In this document: piece after piece, positions 35,722 through 49,429 of the stretch
How the letters are laid out: each line of letters opens with the position of its first letter
How positions within the stretch are numbered: position 1 is the first letter of the stretch
NCBI GenBank assembly: GCA_008360975.2
Contig: CM039211.1
Coordinates: 53,994,600 to 54,058,599 of the forward strand
Direction: 5' to 3'
DNA from: Lichenostomus cassidix
Taxonomy: Eukaryota; Chordata; Aves; Passeriformes; Meliphagidae
DNA length: 64,000 nt
Program-made: the position numbers and the translations under genes
Notes under the pieces: generated by a model
Told to the model about the DNA's origin: nothing
Databases searched by the model: none
Seen by the model: the letters and a program-made list of their open reading frames with translations, nothing else

Positions 35722-38700
35722 CTGTAACAGAAAGGCATAACAAATTACCACAACATTCTGTATTTCATGACAAAAGCAATCCCTGAACTTATTTATATTA
35801 CAGAATCAAAAACCAAAAAATCTGTAAGTTTGAAATTTTTTCCTGTAACATTAAGATGAAATTTTGTGCAAAATTTGCATGCTATTTTAAGTTCATTGGT
35901 TGGAGTTTGATTTTGGTAAAGCAACAAACAAACTAGATCTTGCCTATTTTTCTGCACCTGTTTGAACACATTTCTTTTCCTTCATCCTTAAGATTTGGAA
36001 ACGCTTCGTTGGATTAATTATGGGTACGTGTTATGGCCATAATGAAAAGCACACAGGAAGTAAAGAAGATAAGATGACAGCACAATTTAAGATGTTCAGT
36101 TTCTACTAGTGGCAATGTATCAAACAGTTTCATATAAAAAGCCTCATCTGAGGAACACCAGCAGTCTTCCACCTGATAAAAACAACCTTTAATCTAATCT
36201 TGGATTTCCTTCCATATTCTCTTTCTAGTTAGCGTCTTAATCCCTTTTGATATTTCTGTTAGAAGGTGGTTTGACCTTTCTCCCAGTAAGTCCTCAGTTG
36301 CAAGACAACCTAATATCCCAACTCAACTGCTTGGCCAACGTAAGTTCCAAGCAGTCTTGACACACAAGCAATGTACCACTCCCAGTGAAATTTTTTATAT
36401 CAGGACAGAAGTGACAAAGCTGTATTTGTTAAAAAAAATTAAGAAATTGAGTTTGGTTTCAATACAGACAGGACTGTAATGACAAGAGTTCTACATGTGA
36501 CACACTGACAGCCTTCATACAACACAAAATAGGGCATTAAGCTCCCTGACTCATAAAGGAGCTTAGGGAAGAGACCAGTCTTTCCTGAAGGTGCTTAACT
36601 AGTGCATTGTAAGGACAGAGACACAAACCTTCATTTTTATTAAGTCATAAGAATTATACTTATACTTTCCCAATGTAGAAATAGAAAGCTGAAAACGGTA
36701 TTTATTTTTCCTCTAGACATTCACTCATTTTTGGATCAGTTTGAAAGAAGCAATCTGCCATGACCACAAAAAACCTAAGAATGTAAGAGTCACCTTGAAA
36801 CAGAGCAGAGGTCAGTGCAGCCTAGCATTGCAAGCAGCACTCACCATCTGGTAGGAACTGCTGGAGGGGAACTTCCTCCCTCCAACTTCTGAAAAAAAGA
36901 ACAACAACAAAAAAAAAGCAAACCCAAACCCCAACATCCTAACAGTGCTGAAAGAATACCCTAATTAAAACCCCATTCATGGTAATAGCACTGATGTTCA
37001 TCTAGGATGTAAGTGGGAAGGACTTCTTAGCCATCCTACCCTACCTGCACCCAAGATACAAAACAGAGCTGGTTTAAGAGCCCTTGTGAATGAACATTTA
37101 GGGCTTTGATTTCTGAACCAAGCACTGCATTAGGCTTCAGCTGGTGTTTTGCTTTGATGACAGGGAAGATAGCTACAGAGTTTGTAGTTTTTCTTCACAA
37201 TTCATGTATGCAGTCAAATTTCTGTTGAAAGCAGTGGAAGCAAATCTCTATTCATATGCTAAACTACAGACATGCACAACCACACTTTGCTGACTTTAGC
37301 CAGAACTGACTGTATGACACTTGTAACAAGCTAATTCTGTGAACTTAGAGACAGCCTTTAGTGATAGAAAGGTTCACAGCTTTATCACCTTGTTTCATGT
37401 TCTAATCTTTCCTCAGCTAGCCCTAGAAGGCTGAAGATATAAATACCAAATTTCTTATGTGCAGAGCTTCACAGAGGCTACTAGGAAAACATTCTCAACC
37501 TCTCCTGGCTGGGAGATACAGGCTGTGTCTACACTAGTAATTTTCTTCCAGTAAATGATGAGAAATACTGGACTGAAGCAGTTGTCACCTGTTCCATTAT
37601 GACTGGAAGGGGTAGTTCAAGCTTAAAATAATAATGCACATCAAATACTCAGCCTAGTCACTTCACTCTTTAAATTGCTGGTGCTAAGCATCCAACATTC
37701 ACCCAAGCTGGGCATCTGAACTGCCATAATGGACCTGAAGAACTGGCATTTAATTTGGAAAAGAAACAGAACTAATTCACCTATACTAAAGGAAAAATGG
37801 AATTCATATGAATTGTTAAAATATGTATTATCTGTGCCATTCTGTGGCAAAGATTTGTCCTACTTGTATAGAAATATTTTATTTCTGAACTTGAAAAACC
37901 CATCACCACAGAACCATCTGCACATCACTAACACCCAAAGCTGTAACAGGTGTTATTCAATGAAAGTATACATTCTGCAATAGCCAAAAAATATTTTTTC
38001 AGTATTGTTCTTTAATCATAACCAACTTAGCCTGCTTTTAAAATTCAGCACAACTTTTCAATAAAAAGGAGAAGATCAATATCCTTCCTAAATCTCATTT
38101 CTTAAAACTATACCACCTGTTAAAAAGGTAAAAGAAACACGCAGCAGAAACTTGGTGTGCAACAAGCAGTCATTCCTTGGAAAGCTAAAAATAATGAATA
38201 CCGAGATATTCCTTACTTTACATCTCCATTGCAGTTTTCCTAAAGCAGAGTATTTTTATTTTAAATTGTTACTAAAATATAAAGGCAAGTGGACTAAAAT
38301 GTATGCATCCCATAGCAGGCTGCATCTACTGAAATTTCCACAAAACACATACATACACATACATAACTAAATTTGATTATCACTGTACATTTGTGCAAAA
38401 AATATCCCAAAGTAAAGACCACTATAACTACCTACTACTACAAATACTACTGGTAAATTGTTGAGAAAGTTGATATGAAGCAATTCAATTGCAACATCAC
38501 AGTAAAGAGGCTTTGGAAGCAATATTCTGTTATAGACAACATTCCCAGCTTTTTAGAATGACACTTAAGATAAAATCCTTGCTTATCTTAAACACCCATT
38601 GGTAAATAATGATTCCTTTTTAAAACTCTCTCTCAAAATAAGCATTCAGTGAGTTTCAAGTTTAACATGTTCTGCTTATATATTTGTGTATTTAAGCATA

Positions 38701-41700
38701 AATATACATCATATATTTAAATACAACAGATACGATTTTCTCAGGCAAGCATAGTAATTCTCAGATACCTGTGCACTGGCATGGAGGCTCATGCTGTCAT
38801 CTGTGCCAATACCAATGAATTCAAATTAGAGTGTGGGAGTGGAGGAAAAACCCCCACTGTCACCTGAGAATTCCAAAGGAATGGGTACATTGTACCAAAA
38901 GTCTGGGAACTTCTAGTAAGTCTAACAGGCTGGACAAGTAAAACATCACTGAAGAACAGCAAATATACAGCACTCATAAAAAAGGGGGAAAACAGATTGC
39001 ATAACCATGACCTCACAAGTATGAAAAGTTATAGCACAAATTCTGAGGACAAGAATAAAGTATGGAGGTAAATGCAATAAAACACTGCAAGGATATACTG
39101 AAAGTGCTATCCATTATAAAAAATTTCTTTCCTAAGCATCAGGCTGAGTGTTACTGATGCTCAAAGACCCTTTCTATGGCTATCCTGTTCAGTGTTTTTT
39201 AATAATAATCTTTTAGGATCAGAAGAATGTTGAAGTCGGCTTATGTCACTTAATAAGACTCCGTCGGGAAAAAAAACTGTATAACCTTAAGGACTAAAAA
39301 AAATTAGAAAAAAGGACAAGATGCCATAGCACCAAGCCAAGTATTTAGGATTTCCATGTAGGCATCAGCTATTTCTAACTGAACTGTCCAATACATCAGT
39401 TGATCATGTAGGAAATTACACTAGGCAGCTGCAAAAAGGATAATTGGAACACTTGAGCATAACCATAGACATTTCCAAGAGAAACAAGAAGATAATCATG
39501 ACACTGTACAAGCCATGAAGAGATCTCAATTCGAATTCTAAATATAGCTATATATGTCATCCTCTGTCAAAAAGAAGACGAATTAAAACTGAAACTTGTT
39601 CCAAGATATATTAATATAATCAGACACAAAGAAAAACCTACCACACCAGAAGGAAACAGAATTTAGTCTAATAAACTGAGGGACATGAGAACACTACAAT
39701 AGCAGATATAGCAGATGAGAGAATGGGGGACAACACTCATAAGAAATGACAGCAAATAAACTGTAGAAACAATAAATATGAACAGTCAGAAAAAAAGTGA
39801 TGTGGGAAACCAGATTTCTCACCTGACACATAGAGCATAGAAGCCTTGTTAGCTGTAATATGTATTGGCTTAGTTTTCAGGAAACATTATTATTGACAAT
39901 AGTTGACAGTAAGAGAAGGCAACAGAACTCAGTTACTTCACATATTCCTAAATAATGAGAAGTAATAGCTATAAGGCCATATACAAAAAAATAAATGCAT
40001 CAAACTGGAAGAAACAGAAGGCTTGTCCTTTATGAGAATAAATATCTCAAAAGCTTCTACCAGAGTTTTTTATTTGTTTATAAAAGAAGTATTTCCATAT
40101 TCTGAAGTACAAGTTAAAAGACTTTGTACTAGAAAGTATTTATACCTCGTTGTAAAACTGTGGGCTGGTAGAGCACTCTCATCACTGACAGAAGTATTCC
40201 ATGCCAAAGGAGTCTGAACCTTACTTGAAAATGGTATTTTAATGTTTTGTTGTTTTCCAATTTATTTGATCTAAACATCTTCCTATAGAACACTACGTAT
40301 TCTATGCAACACTGTTATTAGCAGGTAAACCTACATATATGAATACTTCAAACTCATTCTCCTAGCTATTAAGACAGGATGCTGCAAGTCTAGATTTTAA
40401 AAACCAAGGCAGAATTCTTCATAACTATCAAGAGAAACACTACAATGGAAAATTGGCTTTCAAGTTGTCCTCAGTACCTAATTATTAAGACGTTAGTAAC
40501 TAATGACTTCACCATTTCACTAACCATTAAGCACTACAGAAGCTGACAGTGATGAAGAAAAAATTATGAGACTTTTTAATGTGTATGTGTAAGATTAACT
40601 ATTTAAATGATCAGCTGTGTCAACCTGAAGACTTCAAGTTCATCCACAGTGGATATTTTTACTATGAAAATCTTGCCATTTGGTTAGACTATTAAAAACA
40701 GAACAGAAAAAAGCATAGGCAATCATTAGAATTCCAAGGAGATCATGCATATTACAAATATTTCTTCTTCAACTTTAATGAGGGCTTTTGAAACACAAAC
40801 TTTGTGCGTCAGAAACAAGCATGATAATAATGCTTCTGCATCATAAGCAGCTGTTTTGTTAGCTGAACGTGTAGCAGATCTGGTGCTCTTAATCATTCAT
40901 CAGGGAATGACTGGTAACAGAGAAGAGCAAGCCAACAGCTCAGATCACAGATGACTAATAAACTAATGGTCACTAGTGGAGAGCACCTGTGCTTATCTTC
41001 CACTGCACATCTGATCTGCCAAACTGCTGCAGCATTATCTGGGGACTTTGCTCATCTCTTGGAAACTGTGCTGACCCAAATATAATCATACAGCCTAAGG
41101 CAATTTTTTCACTCAGCAGCATGACTCATTAACTAATAGCTGTATTTTCTGAAAGAGATGCTTGCTGGACATAGGATAGGGCACGCAAGTGACAATCTAG
41201 GAAAAGAGAGCATTAAAATAAGAACAGAGAGGGGAAAATTGCAGAAATGGCTAAAATCAGTGTGATATGGACAGCATGAACAATGCTCATCTAGGAGTTT
41301 TCCTTTTATGAGTATTATCCTTTCACTTTTGCTCCCAAGATTTAATCTATTTTACAGAGGTAGCGGTTTAGCATTTATCTTGTATTTACGCAAGATAAAC
41401 ATGTAAATTTTGCATAGTCAGCACACCACAAACATGCCAAGTTTTTCAGAAATAGTTCTGACAATAAAGGACTTGAGAGTCATAGTTATGCATGAAGTAA
41501 TTTGTGCATCCAGGACAGGACAAATGGAATTACAGTTGTCATCATTTGCTTCACTCCAATTACTACATGACAAGCAACACAAATTTCAAAAATACTGATG
41601 TTCCTTACTTACCACACTGGATATTGGAAAAGAAAGAAGACTGTAAATGAGTTTTAGGCTCTTCATAAGCATTCTGTGCTTCAGAAGTCAAAACTAAAAG

Positions 41701-41865
41701 CTGCTGATACAGATTCAGGGCTTTTTTCTCCTGTATGAACTATAATGAATTTGTAATCCACACTTCTTCCCTTTCTCCAGTACCCACTGTGCTTCAGAAG
41801 CAGAAGAAACTGCTCTGCAAAAATTTACAACTAAATGTAGATACTAGGTTTCATGTTCAACTTAC
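35722..41865. other. ERBIN intron, 6,144 nt
   Basis: Intron between exons 4 and 5. It has an A-rich run at about 36893-36925, a CATA-type microsatellite at about 38340-38364 and an enhancer-like segment at 40850-41170 (see findings). No mobile element was recognised. Confidence 0.8.
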
Positions 41866-41955
41866 CTGCCAAAATTGGCTGGCAAAAACTCAAGAAAAGC
41901 ATCGTTCAGGTACAGCTGTGTTAGGTTTAACAGTTGAGAAAATCCATCTGGCAGC
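41866..41955 (-). CDS. ERBIN: ERBIN coding exon 4 (LRR, residues 129-159)
   Basis: The exon is 90 nt, with acceptor CTATATAG and a strong donor CAG/GTAAGT. It encodes [20 protein letters not shown] followed by LEFLPANFG and the first two bases of an Arg codon. It is one leucine-rich repeat with consensus leucines, and joins exon 3 across a Lys codon to restore the family sequence ISKLPDGFSQ. Confidence 0.96.
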
Positions 41956-42667
41956 CTATATAGAAGTAAAACAACATAGTACCTTAGTTTCAATTACATT
42001 CAGGGCATTAAGTCATATTTTCTTAAGCAACACTGAAGTCTTGCATATTGATAAAATTAAAATTAAGGGGGTGAATTTCTTTAAAGTCACACCAGACAGT
42101 TGTTTTCCATAAGATAAGTTTCAAAATTATTTGTAAGTACTGAGAACAATATCTACAGGCAATAAAAACTACAAATAAATGTAGTCGTGCTATGTATTTG
42201 TGATCTCCTGACACCTAATGTGAAGAAGCCATTCATTAGAAACAACCAGATAAATTAAAAAATACACACCACCTTCTTTTCCCAGAAGATATATGTTGTA
42301 TCTCTGCAGTGCTACTTCTGGCAAATTAATTTTGTCACTGTAGCAGAAATGCATATTAATGCAGAATTAATTTTTGTTTTTAAGGAAGGAAACTCTGCAT
42401 ACTTCTCTACAGTCACAGAGAAGTGATGGATTTTAACGAGCTGACAAAGCCACATGGTATAATGAAGGATTCTCCACATAGCCTATTAACTTCAGCAAAG
42501 TACTTTAATGAGATAGCTACTCTGGATCACAGTGCAACAAGGTTAATGAAGATACTTCTCAGGTTACTCTGCTCTCACCGCCAAGGGCTGGCACATGTCT
42601 TGGGCAAATTTGAGACTCAGTAGTATTTGCACAAAATATAAAACATAAAAAAAATCTACAAACTTAC
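41956..42667. other. ERBIN intron, 712 nt
   Basis: Intron between exons 3 and 4. Nothing else was recognised. Confidence 0.85.
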
Positions 42668-42746
42668 TTTGAAATTGGATTTACGCTTGCCTCAACAACT
42701 GTCAAGACTTTACAGTTTTTTATATTTTCTGGAAACTCCTGTATGC
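42668..42746 (-). CDS. ERBIN: ERBIN coding exon 3 (LRR, residues 103-129)
   Basis: This 79-nt exon has acceptor TGGCAG and donor GTAAGT. It encodes [20 protein letters not shown] then SVNPISK, split at both ends (two bases of Gly, two bases of Lys). It is one leucine-rich repeat. The exon lies more than 13 kb from the preceding coding exon, which is the largest intron in the window. Confidence 0.95.
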
Positions 42747-43190
42747 CTGCCAGATACAGAAAGAGGTAGAAAAACAGCATTAAATTATTAGACTGCATGA
42801 CATGCATTAAAATGATGTACATGAAACCACCAGCTGTAAAAACTTTGATTCGTTTAGCAACCAGTGAACAGTTTTTCTGATGTCTCATTTTACATTCAGT
42901 TTTCATTAAATAACTACTTTTGTGCAACATTTTTTTTTTTACTATAGTATTCTTAAAGGTTTTCATGCTGCAGGTTAGCAGGCAGCAGTATGGACACACA
43001 GTACATTAAATTCCCACCACTTACTGCCAAATATTAAAGTACTTGTGTTTTGGAATGTTACTTAAGATGAGAACCTCTGTCCCAATATAATTTATGTTTA
43101 AAAAGGCATACACGTGGTAGAATGAAGTTTCCAACAGGATCTGTTTATCAAGTGCATGGCTTGTATAACATCCAGATGAAATGGTAAGGC

Positions 43191-43240
43191 TTCAAATCTT
43201 AAAGGATATTCATAGTTCAAATCTTAAAAGATGTTCATAG
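43191..43240. repeat. Tandem duplication, 25 bp x 2
   Basis: A 25-base unit beginning TTCAAATCTTAAAGGATATT is followed directly by a second copy with two substitutions. It is a recent local duplication, likely from replication slippage. Confidence 0.9.
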
Positions 43241-44655
43241 TTCTGAACATATATCCCAGAATGTGATGTATGCTTGCTGTTAGCTTCTAGTCATTTGAGA
43301 GAAAGACAAAAAGTGCTTAAAGAAGCACACTTATGTTTGAAAATTAAAACAATAAGGAACCTCCTTTTTTTTCCAAGGTTTTCTCTGGAAATGCTAGAGT
43401 GAAGTTGCATTCCACATATTGCCAAATTTATATTTGTCAGAAACTGATAACACAGGCTTTGAATATGACGTGTATCCACCACGTCAGAAGGAAATCAGTA
43501 TTGCATCATTCTACCATTCATAACCTTTACCTCCATCTGAACTATATATACCATAAAATAAAAGCCAAGTGAAACCACTGCTATCACAACTGCAGTTGCT
43601 TTTGCAACAGATCAAGTTCTTAAACCCTGGGACAAGTGTTTTTATTTTAAATATATTTATCTTAAGTACAATAACCATTCATACTGGTATCTTTTTACTT
43701 GAATGAAGAATATACTGTTGTTTGCAAGACAAAAAAGCCCATATGCTAGTAAATAAAGCCCATTTAAAACAATTTTTTTTTTCAGGTAATGAATCTTAGC
43801 TTTTCTTTCAGTTCAGTCTTTCAGTTAATGCATGTAATGGTGTTTGTGAGTGGTTTATCAGGTGGAAAGTGTAACTGAACCCAGGGAACAAGACCACTAA
43901 GAAGGAACTAAACTCTATGAATACTTTTTTGATAAGTGAGAGTATGAAATTTCATGCTGCTTGAAGTGACATTAACAGTCCACCTGCAGAGAGAAAGACA
44001 AGAGCAGCATCACTTCTCATTCAGGTTGCCAGGTGGAACTTGGTTATGTCACTCCATGTATCTGTTCTGAGAACACGTGGTAAAAGCATCAACTGCTAAG
44101 TAATATTTTAACTTACATAAGAAATTGCACAGTATTTGATGATACCTTAGAGCTTGATTCTACGTTTGTGCAGTAATGAGACTGACTTGGTATATTAGGA
44201 CTTAAGAGATGGCAGTAGACAAGAAAAGCAGTGACAAAACACATACTTTAACCAATTGGTGATGAGGACTGGCGAAGTCATTGTGCTGACTTTTCCATAA
44301 ATTCAACTAAAGTAGTGACAGAATTTTTTTCCAAGTAGACTTTTAGGTCTTTCTTGACAGGAACTTGTTTGTCATCCTACCATTGAAGCTACTACTTTTG
44401 ACTAATAGCAGGCACTGTACTCTGTTACTGAGAGGTGAAAGGCAAGCAAAAGCTTTATGATATCCAGTTAATAACGGTGTTTAAATACAGCAAAGTATCA
44501 TGGACTTTTTTGGGAATTAACAAGCTAAAACCAGAAGCAGGGGGGACCAGGAAAAATTGAACCATCACTGGTAATATAAGCCAAGATTTCTGACACTTCT
44601 GTTGACTAACATGCACTTCATGCATGTGCACATATGTGTAAATAAAAATAGAGCT

Positions 44656-44789
44656 TTTTGTATATTTTTATATATTTATATATATTTTTATACATTTATA
44701 TATATTTATATATATTTATATATATTTATATATATTTTTATATATTTATATATATTTTTATATATTTATATATATTTTTATATATTTTT

Positions 44790-44822
<33 letters not shown>

Positions 44823-44823
44823 A
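44656..44823. repeat. AT minisatellite followed by (TG)n
   Basis: About 140 bases alternate TATATATTTATA and TATATATTTTTA units, followed by a TGTGTG run with one interruption (44795-44823). The compound array is almost pure AT and then pure TG. Open frames across it, rich in Tyr, Ile and Phe, are artefacts of the repeat. Confidence 0.95.
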
Positions 44824-47004
44824 GTTCAGCCACAATGTTTACTGCAGCTGCATGTGGAGTCAAGAGCAGAGGATGGCAACAGGGGATCCTAATTTAGTTA
44901 TGTTCACTACACAGTACAGAAAATAACTAAAAAGGTATTACTTATCATGTAATGAAGTTTCATTTGTGTAAAGCAGTAATGTTATTTTCAAATCCAAGAA
45001 ACATTAGGAAACTATCAAAGAGTGACTGGAACTGTACCTTATCTATTGCTGTCATACAGTCTTAGCACAAAGAGAAACACACTTCCAAGAAACTTAAATA
45101 TACATGATCTTAATTCCAGTCGTAGCAATAAACCTCTTTCAGCAAAAAGAATATCCATACATGGAAAGCATCTAACATGACACAATACCCTGAGCCTGTA
45201 GAAATAAAGTTACAGATGATTTGTATGAAGTGACCTTCTGGTGCCTGAAAAATAAATCAAGACCTCTATATTGCTGAGGATACAAATTTACCTTCTTAAA
45301 ATAAGCATCTACATTAATCAGAGTAAACCACGGCAAAGCTCTTCCTTGGAGGCAGAGCTGTGTCTCAGACACATTCTGTGCCTTGAGTTTTGCCGTTTCA
45401 ATCAAGCTGAGAGATTCTCTAAGCTTAGTTTTTCTGAAAGATGGTCACAGCACTGGCCTTGGCTTGGTCCTTGGATGAAAGATTGCTTTAGGCCAACACT
45501 CTAAACCTTATGCTGGTAATATTAATATTAGTTTCCATTGTCTGTGTCATGAACTCATAGAAGCACAGAAGGCTTAAATTTGTGATACCTACCAAAAAAA
45601 ACCCCCACATAGCACATCTGCTAGAGGGGAGAATGTCAACGCAAGCTTACTCTCAAAAGAACAGCCAAATAAAATATTAGCTATCCAAATACAGACGTGT
45701 TAAATCAGCATGTTTTTGTACATATTCAGAGGACTCTACAATAGTCTCCTGTTTGACTGTGCCTTGGGCAAGCAGCAGCAATAGTTTTAACAACAAATTA
45801 ATAACAGAAATTCAACTGATATGAGAAACCTAACAATGAAGGAGCCTGGGGGCTTAATTTTGCTTCTTCTTTAAGCCAGAATCATTATGGTATGTAACAT
45901 CTTTACCAACTTTACTCCGTACTTCAGTACAGATAAATGGCCATCATTCAAAAGAGCACCATATTGGGAATGTCAGCACGAAATTTACCTAATATTTGTA
46001 ACACGCATGCATAAGCTAGGAAATAAAGATATCAGGAGACTGCTACTCTTTACCATGTGATAGGAAGTTACATTTACTAACTGGCTATGTAACAATCTTT
46101 TGACAACTCACTTTTCCTCAGCTATACTCCTCCTGCATGCTATTATTGTTAGATGAGTATTCTTTTCTTTCTTACTTGCTTTTTGAATTTGCTTTCTTGG
46201 TGGGAGAAATGAGAGTAAATACGAAGACAGAGAGAAATCACAAAAACATATGAGGGAAGGAAAACAGGGCTGTAAAGTGCACTTTGTAAGAGGATTTATT
46301 CTTTGCTTTTCTGCTTTTCATCTATCCTCAGTGTTCTGAATCCTCTTCCCCATTAAGAAAGCTCAGCAAATCTCAAGGGTCCCTGTGATCACATCTTTCT
46401 GCACTCATTTGTAACACTGCGCTAATTCATCCATCTGATAGCCAACTCAATCCATCCATGAGCATCTCATTAAATGAGTACTGCACATTGAGATTCACAT
46501 TCCTTTCTAAATCCTGTTTTTCTTTTGGGTTTTTCACTGATTTCTTTATACATTGATAACTCAAGGATTATAGAGGACAGTGCAACAGATCACTTGGTCT
46601 ATTGCAGCCTTATTCTAATTTCATTGAAAAGCATTATATGGGCAATTTCTTCAACACATCATTCATTTCATACTTTATATACAACCACTATGCCCAATAC
46701 AATTCAGTGCTCCAACTGGTTTAGAGATCACACTCACTGTTTTCCAAAAAGATACAAACCATCATGCCTGTAGACAAGACCATTTGCAGAGCACAATAGG
46801 AGAAAACACAATTTGCCAATCATCTTTAACCACCAGATCCAAACTGAATTGGGAACAAAGGGTTTTTTTGTAGTGTAGTTTACCACAAAGTTTAGATTTA
46901 TGTAATAATTTGTAGCATTTACTTGACTATTCCTTCCTCCCTGTTTTCCCAAATGTCAATCACTTTTAAACTCACCGGCCAGTTTATATCAAAAACACCA
47001 CCAA

Positions 47005-47150
47005 CCCCCTCCACACAAAATCCCCACCCCCCAAAAAAGCAGAAAAACCAAGCAAAAAGCCTACAAACAAATGAAACAAACAAAAAACCAAACAAAACTC
47101 AAAAATCTGACCAAAACCACAAACAAACAAATAAACCAAAACAAAAAACG
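47005..47150. repeat. A/C-rich low-complexity tract
   Basis: About 145 bases with few G or T residues, built of irregular CCAAACAAAAACC and ACAAACAAATAAACC units. On the ERBIN sense strand it is a T/G-rich tract. Confidence 0.8.
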
Positions 47151-49429
47151 CCTGGAAGAATGTTAAAGAAAATTTGGCAGTGAGGTAAGGCAGAGGAATT
47201 TCAAAATCTTGTCTCGACTAAGCCAAAAGCAAAAAGCATTCATCATTCAGAACTCCACTTGGCAAAACTTCACCATCTAACCTAGTGGTATTCAATCATG
47301 ATCCAAGACCAGCTGTGGCACATGCCCAAAGGACATACCAAAAAGGTCACACAGGGATTTCAGGTCAACAGACACAAATCTGGAGGTAATCATCCTCACT
47401 TCTTGATCACATAACAGGGCTGAAACACAAAATTTCACCTGATTTCTAACTCCTTGGAGAGCAATGACTTTTTTGGCACAGCTGTCAGAGCAAGTATGCA
47501 CAAATGCCCTTCTGCCTGGATTAAGGACTGTAAGTATAATTGAGGTACCCCATACTATCTGGAGTTACACTCATCTCCTTCCCTACATAGCACAATCCTC
47601 TCCTATCACTAGGGTCAGTGTAACTTGCAGAGCAGGAGAAAAAACTTAGACAATTTTTCCTCTCCATCAGATACGATTTTTTTCACTCAAATATTGGCAA
47701 TTCAGTATCTATAGAAAATTGTGCAAGTCAGATCCTCTGTTGGCAGAATCCTTTACTTCAACATATGCTAGTGCTGACAGCCCTGTACACTACTGCTTCA
47801 GCCCTAATGCAGATGGTGGCTCACTCTGCAGCTCATACTATGATCATATTTTAATTCAGAAACAAATGCAAAAACTAGCATGTCCAGACTCCAGTAACAG
47901 AAACCACCACTGCTATACACAAGTGGCAGTCCCTATGGATTTGCAGTACTATTTGTAGAGAGTTACACCTCTTCTTACACAGAAACATTGTAAATAAGCT
48001 TAAATAGGAAATAGGAAAACTGAAAAAGTATAGGTTCAATTCCTAAAAAGCACAGAGCAAGAAAATCATTAACAGGTATGAAACCTGTAGAAGCCATATG
48101 GGCGATGTTACCAAAGGAGTCTGCAGCTAGATCTGTTTGTGGACAATGTGAGGGGGAAAAAAAAATTCTCTCCAAACAACACTCAAAAGCTCTCTTGGAG
48201 CAAAATACATGAAACTACAGCCTGCTGTGCACCTATTCCACTCTGCACCCTTGCAAGTAATGAGAACACAAACATAGAGGTTCAGTTTGCATGAATACAA
48301 ATTACCTACTTTCTTCCCACAACTAGTCTATTTATCCTGGGTCTAACTTCTGGGCAAGCAGCTCCACCATAAAAAGAGAAGCTGTTGTCTGTTTTTCCCC
48401 TCAGGCTTCTGCTACAACTGTCCTTCAAGTCCATATGGATCAAACATAGCAAAATATTTTAAAGAATATATGCCACAACTCTTGCAAAGATTATGAAAGA
48501 TCTGGTTGCAAAAGTTGAGATTTTAAACTGAAAACTTACAGTATCAGTCACAGTCTGTATTTTTACATATTTATGTACTTTAACGTGGGATTGCTGCATA
48601 CCTTCTGAACCAAAACCAGCACTTTTCATTATTCAAAGTAAGCAGTGTATTAGAGCTCAAACAATTCAATGTACACTACTGACCCACCCACCCTGACGTT
48701 TTGAACATCCATTCCTCTTCCCAAATTCATTTACATGAGATGTAAGGCTCATTTGCAGGACAGTAGCAACACCTTCCCAATTACAGTTTTGGGAGTTGTG
48801 GGTTTGGGTTTTTTATTGCTTTTATACTGGCACAGGTAAAATAGGGCAGCAAACGCATAAGAGTCTTCCAAGTATTCCTCCTCAAACCATTTGGAAGACA
48901 TCCAATTTTTTTAGAAAAAGGTCTCTCAAGGCCTGTTCTAGCCATATCTCTTACACAATGTACAGGAGAAGGAATATGAGTAGCAAAACAGGTTCCTCAA
49001 TGCCTGTTCTGCAGAAAAAAAGTGATAGCCAGTAATTCTGCTTCTCTTGAAGACATGCCTGACATGCTGATTTACATAAACATAAACATGCCAGGGCAAG
49101 GTAAAACTGCAAAATGTGAAACACTAGGAGGGTTGTGGACAACAGTTGTGCTGTTCATAATGCTGTTTTGGACAATTTGCAAGGTTACATGGTTTTCAAC
49201 TAATTCATGGATGGAATGCTGCCAAGTACCCAGAGAAGCACAAAACACAACCATTTGAAGCTGCTTTGCTTTTTCCCTGCCCTGTACCCCACTACCCTGG
49301 ACTGGAAAATCAGTGCTTTGTGTCCAGTCACTTTTACTTGCTACATGACAACTGTCACTCAAAGCACATCCTGTTACAAAAATAAAGACAGAAGTTTCTC
49401 CTTTGGTAAACTGGCAACGTGCATAGTGA

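Noticed and set aside
44602..44897. Open frames rich in Tyr, Ile and Phe
   Set aside because: These are translations of the AT minisatellite and TG repeat, open in several frames only because of periodicity.
45545..45620. Possible CR1 fragment (AACTCATAGAAGCACAGAAGG)
   Set aside because: The similarity to the CR1 tail is too short and loses register within 30 bases.
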